From the NCBI RefSeq assembly GCF_902491705.1, contig NZ_CABUIW010000051.1, positions 1-16,530 of the forward strand: a stretch of DNA of 16,530 nucleotides, given 5' to 3'. Numbering within the stretch: position 1 is the first letter of the stretch; each line of letters starts with the position of its first letter. Source of the DNA: an uncultured Lactobacillus sp. (GTDB taxonomy: Bacteria; Bacillota; Bacilli; Lactobacillales; Lactobacillaceae). The position numbers and the translations under genes are program-made. The notes beneath the pieces are model-generated. The model was not told the origin of the DNA. It ran no database searches and saw nothing but the letters and a program-made list of their open reading frames with translations. This document shows, piece after piece, positions 6,756 to 15,489 of this stretch.

Positions 6756-7775
6756 ATGGAAAATAAATTACAAGAATTAAATGAACAAGTTAGTTTTATA
6801 GTCCCTGTTTATAATAAATCTGTTGAACAATTTAAGCTTTGTTTAAATTCAATAATATCTCAAAATAAATTTATAAAAGAAATATTAGTAATTGATGATG
6901 GGTCTAAGGCTGAATTCGGAAAAGATTATGCAACAATATCAAAAAAAATGGGTGCTAAATATATTTATCAAAATAATAAAGGAGTGAGTTTAACAAGAAA
7001 CAGAGGTATAAAAGAAGCATCTGGAAAGTATATTGCATTTGTTGATGCAGATGATGTTTTGCAACCAGAGGCAATTCAGCGTACAGATTTTGATAAAAAT
7101 CCTGATTTGGTAATTTATGATGTCATAAAAAGATCACCGAGCTTTTCTGATGATAAATTATTTTCTTTTCCTAAAATGCAAATATATCCTAAGACAGAAG
7201 AATTACTAAAATATGTATTTAGTGAGAGCCTGATTAATTGGAGTGTAGCCAAGTTATACTCCAGAAAATTTTTGCTAAAAAATAATTTATATTTTAATTC
7301 TGATTTAAAACAAGGTGAAGATCTTGATTTTGTGGTTCGGGTAATTCTATCCCAACCACATTTAAAATATTTTTCACGTGTAAACTATATTTATAATTTT
7401 ACAACTCGTACCGGAGATATGAGAATTGAAAAAGATCCATTGGGAAGTTTGCGTGATGCAAAAAAGATTTATAACTTACACATGCAATTGCTAAAACTAA
7501 TGCCGTCTTCTAATAAAGAAAAATTAAATGAGTTAGTTTGTTCAGAGGCTGTAAAAGAATTATTACGAATAACAACAATGATTTTAATCAAAGACTCGAG
7601 GTTTTTCATTAAAAATCATGTAGAATTTCGAGATTATGCAATTGAACTGGAAAATAAGTCGACATATAGCTATTTTTATAAAAAAGGCCTAAAAGCTGTT
7701 AAAAATAAGAATTTAATGATGCTATATTTTTATGGGTATTCCAGATTGATTTATCATAAATTGGCAAAAAAATAA
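6756..7775 (+). CDS. Glycosyltransferase family 2 (GT-A fold)
   Basis: This 339-residue GT2 enzyme would transfer a sugar from a nucleotide donor to the growing lipid-linked repeat unit. Seen: the nucleotide-binding start VSFIVPVYN (12-20), EILVIDDGS (42-50), GVSLTRNRGI (76-85), the metal-binding DADD (97-100), and a likely catalytic base region QGEDLDF (186-192). The C-terminal third is basic and aromatic-rich, probably for membrane contact. Ribosome binding is weak (GAGAG 12 or more bases before the ATG), so translation may rely on coupling. Very AT-rich codon use suggests it belongs to the exchangeable cassette. Sugar specificity cannot be inferred. Confidence 0.88.
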   Translation: MENKLQELNEQVSFIVPVYNKSVEQFKLCLNSIISQNKFIKEILVIDDGSKAEFGKDYATISKKMGAKYIYQNNKGVSLTRNRGIKEASGKYIAFVDADDVLQPEAIQRTDFDKNPDLVIYDVIKRSPSFSDDKLFSFPKMQIYPKTEELLKYVFSESLINWSVAKLYSRKFLLKNNLYFNSDLKQGEDLDFVVRVILSQPHLKYFSRVNYIYNFTTRTGDMRIEKDPLGSLRDAKKIYNLHMQLLKLMPSSNKEKLNELVCSEAVKELLRITTMILIKDSRFFIKNHVEFRDYAIELENKSTYSYFYKKGLKAVKNKNLMMLYFYGYSRLIYHKLAKK

Positions 7776-7810
7776 GAAAATTAGGAAACAGAAGTAAATT
7801 TAATTTTAAG

Positions 7811-8923
7811 ATGAAAAAAAGATTTTTGATTGTAGGCGATTTTTTGGCCGGTAGTGGATTAACAGGAGTTATTTTTAATATTTTCCCCAAAATTTTGAAT
7901 ACTAATATTTGGGATGTTACCGTTATTGGCTATGGAAAAGAAAATAATAAAATTATTGATAAACAGATTCAAAAATTGGGGTGGAAACTGATACGTACAC
8001 CTTTAGTTACTAAAGATCCAATTCGTCATTGGAAATTTTGGAAAAAATATTTTAAAAAAAATAATTTTGATTATATATACTTCAATTATTCTGCAGCTTG
8101 GAATTTTTTACCTGTAAAGTATGCAAAAAAATATACTCATGCTCATATAGCTGTTCATTCGCATAATACTTATTATGGGCATAAATTTAATAATAGAGTA
8201 TTAATGACCTTGTTAAATGTTTTAAACAATTATGGTAAACGACAAATGTTGCTTAATTCTGATATTAGATTTGCTACTTCTAAAGAAGCAGCAGTATGGA
8301 TGTTTGGAACTGATAATGGAGTAAACATTAGTCAGAATGGTATAGATTTGGAAAAATATAAATTTGATGCCAATGCCCGTAAACAAATACGAGATAAATA
8401 TCATATTTTGCCAAAGGATAGGCTTTATGGCTTTGTAGGCGTATTACAACCCCGAAAAAATCCTTTATTTGTGGTAAAACTTTTTTATAAATTATATAAA
8501 GAAAATAATAATTCCAAGCTAGTAATGATAGGTGCCGGTGAACTAAAAGATGATATATGTGATGAGATTAAACGATTAAAATTAGAAAAAAATATTATTC
8601 TGATTGATTTTTGTAAGGATGTAAATAAGTGGTATTCTGCTATGGATATGCTATTTTTCCCTAGTTTATATGAAGGTCTTCCATTGGTATTGGTAGAAGC
8701 ACAAGCAAGTGGTCTAAAAATATTGACATCTTTTAATATACCCGAAGTTGTTATAGCTACACCAAATATTTACAAAATGAAAACTTACGATTTGAAAGAT
8801 TGGATTTTTAAATCCGAGGAGCTATTTTCAGAAAAAATGAATAGGACCATGGATTTTAAAGAACTAAATGATTTTAGTTGTGAACATCAAGCTAAAAAAA
8901 TAAAAAATGTATTATTTGAATAG
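7811..8923 (+). CDS. Glycosyltransferase family 4 (GT-B fold)
   Basis: This 370-residue GT-B enzyme resembles EpsF-like retaining glycosyltransferases. The N-terminal domain holds FLAGSGLTGVIFNIF (11-25). The C-terminal donor domain has YGFVGVLQPRKNP (206-218), VMIGAGE (238-244), and the classical E-x7-E pair at E288 and E296 in SLYEGLPLVLVEA. A conserved NGID sits at 176-179. It lies 35 bases after the preceding GT2 gene, with no strong Shine-Dalgarno sequence before the ATG. It probably adds one sugar of the repeat unit at the cytoplasmic membrane face; the donor is unknown. The last 60 or so residues are less conserved in appearance, but the frame is intact. Confidence 0.9.
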   Translation: MKKRFLIVGDFLAGSGLTGVIFNIFPKILNTNIWDVTVIGYGKENNKIIDKQIQKLGWKLIRTPLVTKDPIRHWKFWKKYFKKNNFDYIYFNYSAAWNFLPVKYAKKYTHAHIAVHSHNTYYGHKFNNRVLMTLLNVLNNYGKRQMLLNSDIRFATSKEAAVWMFGTDNGVNISQNGIDLEKYKFDANARKQIRDKYHILPKDRLYGFVGVLQPRKNPLFVVKLFYKLYKENNNSKLVMIGAGELKDDICDEIKRLKLEKNIILIDFCKDVNKWYSAMDMLFFPSLYEGLPLVLVEAQASGLKILTSFNIPEVVIATPNIYKMKTYDLKDWIFKSEELFSEKMNRTMDFKELNDFSCEHQAKKIKNVLFE

Positions 8924-8938
8924 CATTGGAGTTATTAT

Positions 8939-10249
8939 ATGCTAATTTTATTGATTTCATTAGTGATCTTATTTATATTTTCTTACATAGGAACTGATAA
9001 GCAGTTAGCTGCTCCGAGTAGCCTATTTTGTTTATCATTTATTGGGGCGGCTTTTTTTGCTTTATTAAATCAAGAAAAATGGTCATTAATTTTAGATCAC
9101 CGTACATACTGGATAATTGTTTTAAGTGTTTTTGAATTTGTGCTATTTTCTATAATTATTTGGAGAATATTTAAATATTTCTCGAATAATCAATTATTAA
9201 CTTATGAATATGGCGAAAACGAAGCCTTAAAAGATATAAATAATTTAAATGGTAAACTTATATTGTTAATAATTATTCAACTAATAATTATTTATCTCAT
9301 TTCCATAGAATTAAAGCGTGTTACAGGATTATCTAATATTTTTCAGGCAATGTCATATTATAATTTCAATGCAAATAATAATTTGACCATGGATTTAAGT
9401 ATGCCCAGAAGTATAAACTTGATTTCAAACTTTAGCATAGGAACAGGATTATATGCTGAATTCATAATCGCTAAAAATATAGCAGTTGGTAGAAAACTTA
9501 ATTATTTTTTGGTACTGGTGGCTTTTTTAGGACTAGTTACATCAATGATATACGGTTCTAGAGGAGGAGCGATAATCGCTTCTTTATCTTTTATAATATA
9601 TTTGCTAATTGAATTAGGTAGAAAAAGTGGATGGAAACCAATAAATAGTAGTATATACATTAAAATACTTGTTGGCATAGTAACTATATTGATCTTATTA
9701 CAAGGTACATCCTATTTATTTCAAAGAAAGGGTACCGAAAGTAATCTTTTTGAATACATATCTATATATATTGGTGCAGAAATTAAAAATTTGGATATAT
9801 TTATTAGAAATGGTCTGTACCCTGTAAAAGGATCTATTTGGGGAGAACAAACTTTTTATAGTTTGATACCTGTATTGGCAAAAATAAAGGGTATTACGGT
9901 AAATAAGTATTTTCTAAATATTCCCTTCCAAATGGTTAATGGCTATAATTTAGGAAATGTATACACAACATTTTATTCATGGTTATATGATTTTGGGTAT
10001 AAGGGAGTACCAGTATTAACAGCCATAATGGCAGTCACATCATCTGTAGCTTATTGTTTTGCTATAAAAAATAAAGAGAAAAATTATTTTGGATCTATAT
10101 CTGTAATATTTTATGGATATATAGGTTCTTTGGTAGGTCTGTCTTTTTTCTCAAATAAATTTTATGAAGGAATTACCACTTCTTTAATTTATTATTTGCT
10201 TACATGGTATATACTGAATCTTTTCTTTAATATTAAATTTAAAAATTGA
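8939..10249 (+). CDS. wzy: EPS repeat-unit polymerase (Wzy)
   Basis: This 436-residue, very hydrophobic protein has about ten or more predicted membrane segments spread over its whole length. Such a protein between glycosyltransferase genes in an EPS operon is expected to be the polymerase that joins flipped repeat units on the outer side of the membrane. The motif IYGSRGGAIIA (204-214) is characteristic of the oligosaccharide repeat-unit polymerase family. A long loop with WGEQTFYSLIP and a TFYSWLYDFGYKG segment near the C-terminus also fit. The gene has a GGAG Shine-Dalgarno sequence 8 bases upstream of the ATG. Wzy sequences diverge strongly, so the call rests on topology, the GSRGG motif and context. 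The gene is the only polymerase candidate here. Confidence 0.85.
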   Translation: MLILLISLVILFIFSYIGTDKQLAAPSSLFCLSFIGAAFFALLNQEKWSLILDHRTYWIIVLSVFEFVLFSIIIWRIFKYFSNNQLLTYEYGENEALKDINNLNGKLILLIIIQLIIIYLISIELKRVTGLSNIFQAMSYYNFNANNNLTMDLSMPRSINLISNFSIGTGLYAEFIIAKNIAVGRKLNYFLVLVAFLGLVTSMIYGSRGGAIIASLSFIIYLLIELGRKSGWKPINSSIYIKILVGIVTILILLQGTSYLFQRKGTESNLFEYISIYIGAEIKNLDIFIRNGLYPVKGSIWGEQTFYSLIPVLAKIKGITVNKYFLNIPFQMVNGYNLGNVYTTFYSWLYDFGYKGVPVLTAIMAVTSSVAYCFAIKNKEKNYFGSISVIFYGYIGSLVGLSFFSNKFYEGITTSLIYYLLTWYILNLFFNIKFKN

Positions 10250-10270
10250 TAAAAAGAAACCGGAGAAAAT

Positions 10271-11311
10271 ATGTCTAAGATACTAACTATTGGCGTAGCC
10301 GCATATAATGCAGAAAAAACGATATCTAATACTATTGAATCATTATTAGTACCAGAAGTAATGGATAAGGTAGAAATATTAATAGTAAATGATGGTTCAA
10401 CGGATAATACAAAAGAAATCGTTGAAAGATATGAAAATTTATATCCTGAAACTATAAGAGTTGTAAATAAATTAAATGGTGGTCATGGATCGGTAATTAA
10501 TAAAACTATTTCGATAGCTAAAGGGATATATATGAAAATAGTAGATGCTGACGATACATTGGAAAAAGAAGGATATGTGGATTTAGTTAATACTCTTCAA
10601 AATAATACTGTAGATGCTGTATTATCACCATATTTTACTGCAAATGTAAAATCAAAAGAAAAAAAGTTACATGGTTATTTATTAAATGATGAAAACAGCT
10701 TTTACGATAAATTAAAGATAGAATTTAATGAATATTATAAAAACATAAATCCAACGCTTCATTCTATAACTTATAGAACGTCGGTTTTACGTAACAGTAA
10801 ATGGCGCGTTGATGAAAAATGCTTTTATGAAGATACACAATATAGTTTATATTATTGGCTTGATATAAATGAAATTCTGTTTTTATCTAAACCAGTTTAT
10901 TGCTATTGGCTCGGAGATGAAAACCAAAGTGTTAACCTAAAAAATAGGCTATCTAGACGACAACAGGCAATTAACGTTGTTTTAGGATTAACTACTTTTT
11001 TCAATCTTGAAGAACAAAATATGAGTGTTCAAAAAAGTATGTTTTTTAAGAGAGAAATAGATGGTTATACAACATTTATATATAAACTTTTGATGGCTCT
11101 TCCAAATAAAGAGCAGGCTAAAGAAGAAACTAAATTATACGATATTGAGCTAAAGAAAAGTTCGTCAGAGTTGTATAAATGTTTAGGAAAATATGGAACT
11201 AGTAAAAAAGTATCTCGTGTTGTCAAATTATTACGAGAATTAAATTGGAAAGGTTACTATATAGTTTATAAATTATTAAATAAAAAAATAATTAAACAAA
11301 TTACAGTATAA
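10271..11311 (+). CDS. Glycosyltransferase family 2 (second)
   Basis: This 346-residue GT2 enzyme is distinct from the one at 6756. Seen: LTIGVAAYNAEKTI (5-18), ILIVNDGSTDNT (36-47), the subgroup signature NGGHGSVIN (69-77), metal-binding VDADD (91-95), and the probable catalytic region FYEDTQYSL (185-193). The GGHGSVIN variant is typical of a Gram-positive capsule/EPS GT2 subgroup. A GGAG lies 6 bases before the ATG. It is among the most AT-rich genes of the window (10 of 60 bases are G or C in 10681-10740). It directly precedes glf, so a galactofuranosyl donor is possible but not demonstrable from sequence. Confidence 0.87.
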   Translation: MSKILTIGVAAYNAEKTISNTIESLLVPEVMDKVEILIVNDGSTDNTKEIVERYENLYPETIRVVNKLNGGHGSVINKTISIAKGIYMKIVDADDTLEKEGYVDLVNTLQNNTVDAVLSPYFTANVKSKEKKLHGYLLNDENSFYDKLKIEFNEYYKNINPTLHSITYRTSVLRNSKWRVDEKCFYEDTQYSLYYWLDINEILFLSKPVYCYWLGDENQSVNLKNRLSRRQQAINVVLGLTTFFNLEEQNMSVQKSMFFKREIDGYTTFIYKLLMALPNKEQAKEETKLYDIELKKSSSELYKCLGKYGTSKKVSRVVKLLRELNWKGYYIVYKLLNKKIIKQITV

Positions 11312-11330
11312 GCAGGAGTAGACATACGGC

Positions 11331-12443
11331 ATGAAATATTTGACAGTGGGATCGGGTCTCTTTGGAGCGGTTTTTGCTCACGAGGCTGCAAGACGTGGAA
11401 ATAAAGTTACATTGATTGAAAAAAGAGATCATATTGCAGGTAACATCTATACTAAAGAAATAGATGGTATCCAAGTTCATCAATATGGTGCTCATATTTT
11501 CCATACTTCAAATAAGATAGTTTGGGAATATGTTCAACAATTTGCTGAATTTAATCGTTACACTAATAGCCCTGTAGCAAATTACAAGGGTCATATGTAC
11601 AACTTACCTTTCAATATGAATACTTTTAGCGAAATGTGGGGAATTAGAACTCCACAAGAGGCTATGGATAAAATTAATGAACAACGTCAAGAAATGGCTG
11701 GTAAAAAACCTCAAAACTTAGAAGAACAAGCTATTTCTTTGATTGGTAGAGATATTTACGAAAAGCTCATTAAGGGCTACACTGAAAAGCAATGGGGTAG
11801 GCCATGTACTGAACTACCAGCCTTTATTATCAAGAGATTACCAGTTCGTTTAGTATACGACAATAATTACTTTAATGATGACTATCAAGGTATTCCAATT
11901 GGTGGTTATACTAAAATGGTTGAAAAGATGTTAGATGATCCTAACATTACAGTTGAACTAAATACTGATTTCTTTGATAAAAAGGATGAATATTTAAAGA
12001 ATTACGACAAAGTAGTTTACACAGGTATGATTGATAAGTTCTTTGACTACAAGTTAGGTGAACTTGAATATCGTTCACTTCGCTTTGAAACTGAAGAAAA
12101 GAATGTTGATAATTACCAAGGTAATGCCGTAATTAATTACACTGAAGCTGAAATTCCATATACTCGTGTGATTGAACACAAGCATTTTGAATTCGGTAAG
12201 GGTGATAAAGATAAAACTATTATCACACGTGAATATCCAGCAGACTGGAAACGTGGAGATGAGCCTTATTACCCAGTAAATAATTCTCGTAATAATGAAA
12301 TGTATGCTAAGTATGCGGAACTTGCCAAAGATACAGATAGTAATGTGATTTTTGGTGGTCGCCTTGGGCAGTACAAGTATTACAACATGGATCAAGTGAT
12401 TGATGCAGCTCTTACAGCTGTAAATAATGAATTTGGTGAATAA
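11331..12443 (+). CDS. glf: UDP-galactopyranose mutase
   Basis: This is a 370-residue flavoenzyme that interconverts UDP-galactopyranose and UDP-galactofuranose in the cytoplasm, giving the donor for galactofuranose residues. Seen: the FAD-binding VGSGLFGAVFAHEA (6-19), YGAHIFHT (52-59), YTEKQWGRP (150-158), IPIGGYTKM (188-196), and the C-terminal FGGRLGQYKYYNMDQ. Length matches bacterial Glf. A GGAG sits upstream of the ATG at 11331. Base composition is clearly higher in GC than the glycosyltransferases before it, closer to the core genome. It ends 5 bases before wzx, so the two are cotranscribed. Presence in this operon predicts galactofuranose in the EPS. Confidence 0.96.
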   Translation: MKYLTVGSGLFGAVFAHEAARRGNKVTLIEKRDHIAGNIYTKEIDGIQVHQYGAHIFHTSNKIVWEYVQQFAEFNRYTNSPVANYKGHMYNLPFNMNTFSEMWGIRTPQEAMDKINEQRQEMAGKKPQNLEEQAISLIGRDIYEKLIKGYTEKQWGRPCTELPAFIIKRLPVRLVYDNNYFNDDYQGIPIGGYTKMVEKMLDDPNITVELNTDFFDKKDEYLKNYDKVVYTGMIDKFFDYKLGELEYRSLRFETEEKNVDNYQGNAVINYTEAEIPYTRVIEHKHFEFGKGDKDKTIITREYPADWKRGDEPYYPVNNSRNNEMYAKYAELAKDTDSNVIFGGRLGQYKYYNMDQVIDAALTAVNNEFGE

Positions 12444-12448
12444 TTTTT

Positions 12449-13882
12449 ATGAAAGTCGTTAGGAACTATCTTTATAATGTAGGCTATCAAGTTCTTGCAA
12501 TTATTGTTCCACTTATTACATCTGCATATGTTGCACGTGTTCTTCGTCCCGAAGGTGTTGGTGCAAATGCATTTACGAATTCGATTATTCAATATTTTAT
12601 TCTGTTTGCCAGTATGGGTATTGGATACTATGGAAATCGCCAAATAGCTTATGTACGCGCAGATCGTAAAAAGATGGCTCAAACCTTTTGGGAAATTCAA
12701 ATTGTAAAGACAATTATGACGCTGGTGTCATATATTTCTTTTGAAATTTTCATGATGTTTTATACTAGACAGGCCGAATATATGTGGGCACAATCAATTA
12801 ATTTGATTGCGGTGGCATTTGATATTTCCTGGTTTTATGAAGGAATTGAAGACTTTAAAGTTACAGTCTTAAAAAATTCTTTCGTAAAGATAGTTTCGAT
12901 GATAGCCATCTTCTTGCTGATCAAGAATCCAAGTGACGTAACTTTATATATAGTGGTTTTAGCTATTTCCACATTACTTGGTAACTTAACTTTGTGGCCT
13001 AATATTAGACGTGATTTACCAAAAGTGAATCGCAGAATTCTAAATCCTTGGCGTCACTTCTTACCAATGGCAGAATTATTTATTCCGCAGATTGCGACAC
13101 AAGTCTATGTTCAATTGAACAAAACCATGTTAGGCGGGATGGTCAGTGAAACGGCTTCAGGTTATTATCAATATTCAGATAATTTAGTTAAATTGATTTT
13201 AGCCTTGGTTACCGCGACTGGAACCGTTATGTTACCTCACGTGGCTAATGCGGTGTCAAAGGGTGATGTGAAGAAAGTTAATCAAATGTTATATAAGTCA
13301 TTTGATTTCGTTTCTGGTGTTTCATTTCCAATGATGTTTGGGATAGCTGCTATTTCATTAACCTTGGTTCCAAAGTATTATGGCCCGGGATATGAACCTG
13401 TTGGCCCAGCAATGATGATCGAATCGATAGTAATCCTGATGATTGCATGGAGTAATGCACTTGGTGTTCAATATTTGGTCCCTATTAATAGAATTAAAGA
13501 CTTCACATTTTCGGTTACATTTGGTGCGATAGTAAATCTGATTTTAAATATTCCATTAATTCACTTATGGGGACTCAATGGTGCAATGTGGTCGACAGTT
13601 ATTTCAGAAACTGCGGTAACTCTATATCAGCTGTGGGCTGTTAGACATTTACTAAGTTTTAAGCGGTTATTCCATGGCATGTGGAAATACTTTATTTCTG
13701 GATTAATTATGTTTGTAGTTGTCTTTCGGATGAACAGAAATCTGTCAGAAACTTGGTTAATGATGGGGTTAGAAATAATAGTTGGTGCGGCAGTTTATGG
13801 TGTACTAGTAATATTGTTAAAAGCTCCAATTGTTAAACAGGCAAAGGAATTAATTGGTAGTAGATTATCTAAAAGTAATTAA
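12449..13882 (+). CDS. wzx: Polysaccharide flippase (Wzx)
   Basis: This 477-residue polytopic membrane protein belongs to the polysaccharide transport/MOP superfamily and would flip undecaprenyl-linked repeat units to the outer face for Wzy. Seen: the N-terminal RNYLYNVGYQVLAIIVP and the family motif ARVLRPEGVG (29-38), then about 12-14 hydrophobic segments to the C-terminus, including the conserved ELFIPQIATQVY region and the NRIKDF loop in the second half. Length is normal and the frame intact. The ATG is 5 bases after the glf stop; the GGTGA at the end of glf may act as its ribosome binding site. It is the last recognisable gene of the EPS operon. Confidence 0.93.
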   Translation: MKVVRNYLYNVGYQVLAIIVPLITSAYVARVLRPEGVGANAFTNSIIQYFILFASMGIGYYGNRQIAYVRADRKKMAQTFWEIQIVKTIMTLVSYISFEIFMMFYTRQAEYMWAQSINLIAVAFDISWFYEGIEDFKVTVLKNSFVKIVSMIAIFLLIKNPSDVTLYIVVLAISTLLGNLTLWPNIRRDLPKVNRRILNPWRHFLPMAELFIPQIATQVYVQLNKTMLGGMVSETASGYYQYSDNLVKLILALVTATGTVMLPHVANAVSKGDVKKVNQMLYKSFDFVSGVSFPMMFGIAAISLTLVPKYYGPGYEPVGPAMMIESIVILMIAWSNALGVQYLVPINRIKDFTFSVTFGAIVNLILNIPLIHLWGLNGAMWSTVISETAVTLYQLWAVRHLLSFKRLFHGMWKYFISGLIMFVVVFRMNRNLSETWLMMGLEIIVGAAVYGVLVILLKAPIVKQAKELIGSRLSKSN

Positions 13883-13945
13883 TGCTTGTAATTTTTTAAT
13901 ATAACTAATGGTTCTTGGATGATATCTTCTGTAAAGTATTATCGT

Positions 13946-13974
13946 TTGATAAAATCTGAACTAGTAAATATATT
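13946..13974 (+). promoter_or_regulatory. Promoter of the orphan membrane-protein gene
   Basis: TTGATA (13946-13951) and TATATT (13969-13974) are separated by exactly 17 bases and match the sigma-A consensus at five of six positions each. The predicted start of transcription, near 13981, lies only about 8 bases before the ATG at 13989, where no Shine-Dalgarno sequence is visible. This implies nearly leaderless translation or a start further downstream. The gene may thus be expressed independently of the EPS operon. I see no strong hairpin between the wzx stop and this promoter. Confidence 0.6.
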
Positions 13975-13988
13975 CAATATAATTAAAA

Positions 13989-15455
13989 ATGAAAAGAAAA
14001 CTTAAGAAAAAAACAAAAAGAAAACTTAAGGAAAAAATAAAAAAAACTGGCATAACATTCCTTGATAATATTGATATATTGCCAATGACTCTCATATATG
14101 GATATTTTATAATTTTCCTGTTATTAATAATATTTCTTTATACTTTATATATTGTGGGAGCTTATGCACCTCAGTATCTTAAAGAAATATATAACTTGAC
14201 AAATACTATTTTATTCATAATGGTTTTCATTAGCTTTATTGCATCTGTAAAGTTTTATCAGTATGCCAAAAACATACGATATTGGCTAGGCAATGTGATT
14301 AAGATAATTACTGACCAAATCCCTACATGGATATCTAGATTATTATTTCTTCTTTTAGGCGTCATAGCAGTTTTGGTGCTTAATCAGATGCTTAATCAAC
14401 TGACTAGAGGTATAGTGAATAAGTTGATTGGGAATATAGTAAATGATTGCTCTAATTATAGTGCACTAATAGCAGGTTTGGGTGGCTTTTGTCTGCAAAT
14501 AATTATTTTTTCCGTTCCTGATCTCAAAGTATCATTTGTATATAAAAACAAAATAATAAATAATCATAAATTACAGAAAATTAGCGATAGGTCTGTATTA
14601 ACAGTAGTTACTACAAATAAAGGAAGAGTGAAAGCCACATATAGAATATTAGGAATCTGTGCAGAAAATGAAAAATATAAAGTATATAATAATGGATTGA
14701 AATCATATATAGACCAACCGAAAATTTATTATAGAAAAGATAATAGTAATATTCCTATAGGGATGCATGCTATAACTTTAGATGAAAATGAAAGTTGTGT
14801 CTATAGTTTACGATTCCAAAAATTCCCTGAAAACAATTTTTTTATTGTATTTCTGGAAATGCCAAATAAATTAATTTTTGTTCCAGCATATGTTAATAGT
14901 GACTCAACGCAAAAAAATGCAAAGAATAAAAAGATAGTTAAAAGAAAATGGAGTAAGTTTCCTCTGATATTTCCTATATTTTTGTTAGCGTTAAGTGTAG
15001 GATTATATTTTCCTAAAAGAAAAGCAGATAATAAAATAAATGATACTAAAATTAAGACGGAAGTTTTTTGTAGTAAAAAATATTATATTTTACAAGATAA
15101 AATGTATCGAACTTCTAATACTTATAGTATTTTTAGTACTTCAGTAAAATTAAGGCGATACCAAATAATAAAAAAGGTTCAAGCTAACAGTAAGAAATAT
15201 AACTGTTTAGTCGAATTGAGTACGGCCAACACTATAAATCTATATTTTAATAATTGCCGAATAATTACTAACAAAGGAAGAAAATTCAATTCTGAAATTG
15301 AGATCTTTAATGTGAAAAGTAAGAAAAAAACTAGAATTTATAGAATAGTAACTAATAAACTAGATGTAGATAATTTTAAAAATATACAAAACATAGAATT
15401 AAGTAGTTATAATACCGTTACTAACAAAAAAGATAGCATAACTTTAACGGTATAA
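13989..15455 (+). CDS. Membrane protein of unknown function, orphan at EPS cluster end
   Basis: I do not recognise this 488-residue protein. It starts with a strongly basic stretch (12 or 13 Lys/Arg in the first 19 residues) that contains a repeated KRKLK, then four hydrophobic segments at about 35-59, 71-89, 115-135 and 157-175. A polar, probably beta-rich domain follows at 180-305 (with TNKGRVKATYRILG near 209), then a basic linker, a fifth membrane segment at about 324-342, and a C-terminal domain at 343-488 rich in Lys, Asn, Tyr and Thr. No catalytic motif of a transferase, acetyltransferase or polymerase is visible. Very low GC resembles the glycosyltransferase cassette. The start is uncertain: no Shine-Dalgarno sequence precedes 13989, and a later ATG at 14085 (MTLIYGYF) exists. 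A role in EPS export or modification is only suggested by position. Confidence 0.7.
   Translation: MKRKLKKKTKRKLKEKIKKTGITFLDNIDILPMTLIYGYFIIFLLLIIFLYTLYIVGAYAPQYLKEIYNLTNTILFIMVFISFIASVKFYQYAKNIRYWLGNVIKIITDQIPTWISRLLFLLLGVIAVLVLNQMLNQLTRGIVNKLIGNIVNDCSNYSALIAGLGGFCLQIIIFSVPDLKVSFVYKNKIINNHKLQKISDRSVLTVVTTNKGRVKATYRILGICAENEKYKVYNNGLKSYIDQPKIYYRKDNSNIPIGMHAITLDENESCVYSLRFQKFPENNFFIVFLEMPNKLIFVPAYVNSDSTQKNAKNKKIVKRKWSKFPLIFPIFLLALSVGLYFPKRKADNKINDTKIKTEVFCSKKYYILQDKMYRTSNTYSIFSTSVKLRRYQIIKKVQANSKKYNCLVELSTANTINLYFNNCRIITNKGRKFNSEIEIFNVKSKKKTRIYRIVTNKLDVDNFKNIQNIELSSYNTVTNKKDSITLTV
13992..14030 (+). repeat. 15-base direct repeat in the N-terminal codons of the orphan gene
   Basis: AAAAGAAAACTTAAG occurs at 13992-14006 and again at 14016-14030, a 24-base offset (eight codons), so the encoded KRKLK unit is repeated in frame. 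This looks like a small tandem duplication that lengthened the basic N-terminus. Confidence 0.85.
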
Positions 15456-15489
15456 AGAGGATTAGTTTAGTATACGCATATTTATTATG

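Noticed and set aside
12075..12700. Two minus-strand frames of about 100 codons across glf and the wzx start
   Set aside because: They are antisense to two well supported genes; the sequences are low in protein-like features and have no promoter.
13883..13945. Terminator between wzx and the orphan gene
   Set aside because: There is a TTTTTT run but no stem before it, so I could not support a terminator.
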